This document shows positions 17,254-18,576 of a stretch of 18,576 bases of DNA, one piece after another. The stretch is taken from positions 1 through 18,576 of the forward strand of contig MU129345.1 of the NCBI GenBank assembly GCA_014904985.1, written 5' to 3'. The notes under the pieces are model-generated. The model saw only the letters and a program-made list of their open reading frames with translations. It was not told the origin of the DNA and made no database searches. Position 1 is the first letter of the stretch. Each line of letters starts with the position of its first letter. The position numbers were made by a program, and so were the translations under genes. Source of the stretch: Hydnum rufescens UP504. Its lineage: Eukaryota > Basidiomycota > Agaricomycetes > Cantharellales > Hydnaceae.

Positions 17254-17766
17254 TTATGAAATGGTCTTACTGGCTGATATGGTGTCAGCCTCAGATGTGA
17301 ATGTGCTCAGTAGGACATGGACCGAGGCAAAGGAAGTCGACACGTCAAGACCATCTCTGGTCATGTCCTTGATTGAGTAGAACCAATCTTTGACATTGTG
17401 TTGTTGCACTTGGTCTCCAGCATGTAGCCTGAGTGCTGATGTCGATGATATTAGCGGGTCAATAAATTCTCTCCCAGTTGTAAAGATTACTTTATCATGC
17501 ACCAAATTGCGGTCAGGGGCACTCTGATATGATGGCAAAAAACGGCCAGATATCGCATTCCAATCTCCCAAGTGTATAATGGGAGGTCGACCCACGCATG
17601 GGGTGCAAAAGCCATATGCACCATGGGAATTGTATCGAGAATATAGAATGTCTTGCTTGTGCTCATTGGACTCACTTGGACCTTTGAGGTTGACACCTTT
17701 GCCTTGGTTCCAGCCTTTTTCTTGTTGGCATTGGGGGCCATAATCACCTTGGGATCTACCAAGGTG
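17254..17766 (-). pseudogene. 170-codon open frame without an ATG near its start, unknown product
   Basis: The minus strand is open from just below TAG (17769-17767) to TAA at 17254-17256. There is no ATG in the first half, so this is probably an internal exon or a frame entered by splicing or read-through of a lost CAG codon. The translation is varied and hydrophilic first (QQEKGWNQGKG, SNEHKQDILYSRYNSHG), then has YGFCTPCVGRPPIIHLGDWN with a CxxC pair, and ends in KDWFYSIKDMTRDGLD and a Ser/Thr-rich tail. After the TAA the same phase continues past TGA to another open run (17163-16963). A plus-strand frame (17162-17380) overlaps antisense. I recognise no family; the CxxC alone does not show metal binding. 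Confidence 0.35.
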
Positions 17767-17774
17767 CTATGTCT

Positions 17775-18500
17775 CCTTGCAATGGAGACAACACTAGGGA
17801 AAAAAGGGTATCAATCATGGTTCACCCGGAGACCACACACTCCGAGGGGTACTTGGACACGCAGTCTCTTGGCTATGAAACATGCACACCTGTTGGGGTT
17901 GGGGTTGTAGTAGTAGTGACTCAATGCCAGCACATCTGGCAACACCTGGAATCTCGGCCTTCAGTGTGTTGCCCACAAAATTCTAATGCTGAAATGGGGT
18001 CAGTTATGACGCAAATGAAAGCAACACAGGCTGAGGATGAATTTAATTCAAGTTTTTCAAGTAATGTATAAAGATGTGGCCACATCGCGCCAGTAATATG
18101 CAGATAAAAATGTGTGACTCATAAGTGACTTGTGACGTGCCCCTGTCCCTGTTGAGCTAAGAAAGTGTACAGAGGTGTACTTTGAACCTTCACCCCATAG
18201 GGAGTCCTCAAGTACACCACCACATGCACCAAACACCCGCATCTGTGTGCTATGTACTTTAGCCGCCATGAGCCACTCCTTGGTGAAATTGTTCTTTGTG
18301 CCACCGATTTTGGCCTCCAAACTCCTGGAAACCGATGCTAGGTGGTCTCAAAAAATCTCAAAGTTTCCCAGTGAGAGTGTGTAGGCTATCAACCTGAGTG
18401 ATGGGATCCTCTGAAGACTCGAGTCCTTTTCGGAACTTTTAAAAAAGAAAGCGCCATGGTGCTGTCATCACACCACTCCTTGCCTCAGACTTATCGACTT
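17775..18500. other. Stretch with ambiguous coding traces
   Basis: On the minus strand a frame from about 18355 to 18057, containing KNNFTKEWLMAAKVHSTQMR, reads protein-like but overlaps another open phase and a plus-strand frame. A short low-complexity run (TTGGGG twice, then TTGTAGTAGTAG) is at about 17893-17917. No gene can be defended. Confidence 0.25.
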
Positions 18501-18505
18501 CTATC

Positions 18506-18576
18506 ATTAGGGTGTTTCATGATAGAGCCCAAAACAAACCTCAAAGCACCATTTTTGAGACCAACTGTTACGTTTC
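18506..18576. mobile_element. MITE-like TIR element, copy 2, cut by the window end
   Basis: From AGGGTGTTTCATGATAGA at 18509 the sequence aligns with copy 1 at 1860 for all 68 available bases, through the shared CATTTTTGAG-CCAACTG block (about 18550-18566), with scattered substitutions. It is preceded by ATT, or TA when the element is taken to start one base later. The right TIR would lie beyond 18576. Confidence 0.72.

Noticed and set aside
17893..17917. Telomere-like TTGGGG run
   Set aside because: Only two units are present and they pass into TAGTAG; fungal telomeres are normally TTAGGG arrays.
1..18576. tRNA and rRNA genes
   Set aside because: Reading both strands I found no cloverleaf with a T-arm GTTCRANNC box and an A-box at correct spacing, and no rRNA-like block.

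Overview
The window looks like a piece of a nuclear genome from a filamentous basidiomycete (Agaricomycete) fungus. This is inferred from short GT-AG introns of about 50-80 nt with CTNA-type branch sites, a recognisable NAD-malate dehydrogenase pseudogene of eukaryotic layout, and wide spaces filled with decayed coding sequence and tandem repeats. There are no bacterial operons, tRNAs or rRNAs. Almost nothing here appears to be an intact gene. It reads as a repeat-rich, probably silenced accessory or subtelomere/centromere-like region.

Layout. 1-1700: a spliced exon of unknown origin (about 640-750, intron 750-828) runs into a 5'-truncated, internally deleted malate dehydrogenase pseudogene (906-1622). 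1857-1971: a short TIR element (MITE); a second copy starts at 18509 and is cut by the window edge. 2077-2395: a run of palindromes and hairpins. 2735-3150: a 160-bp tandem repeat. 3354-3530: a repeat carrying TGACATCA/TGACTCA sites. 3987-4136: a 30-bp minisatellite. 4140-5640: faint coding traces only. 5813-7597: a plus-strand reading frame of 594 codons interrupted only by five TGA codons, with decayed sequence after it to about 8110. 8199-8294: two strong palindromes. 8587-10467 (minus): the best preserved gene, two exons, product of unknown function. 10975-11340: a minisatellite of about 71 bp. 11636-12562 (minus): a 308-codon frame with two TGA stops. 13020-13500: a strongly purine-rich plus strand. 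13796-14245: a minisatellite of about 32 bp. 14403-16020 (minus): a heavily decayed multi-exon gene. 17254-17766 (minus): a 170-codon open frame with no ATG near its start.

Common thread. In the three best-defined unknown frames (5813-7597, 8587-10467, 11636-12562) every internal stop is TGA and could have come from CGA by loss of a CpG. This fits decay by deamination of methylated CpG, or a CpG-directed repeat-silencing process, acting on multi-copy sequence. I recognise none of the unknown proteins. They may be TE-associated or lineage-specific multicopy families, but no catalytic motif supports a specific element class. The most interesting points are the TGA-only decay, the short TIR element, and the density of unrelated tandem-repeat families.
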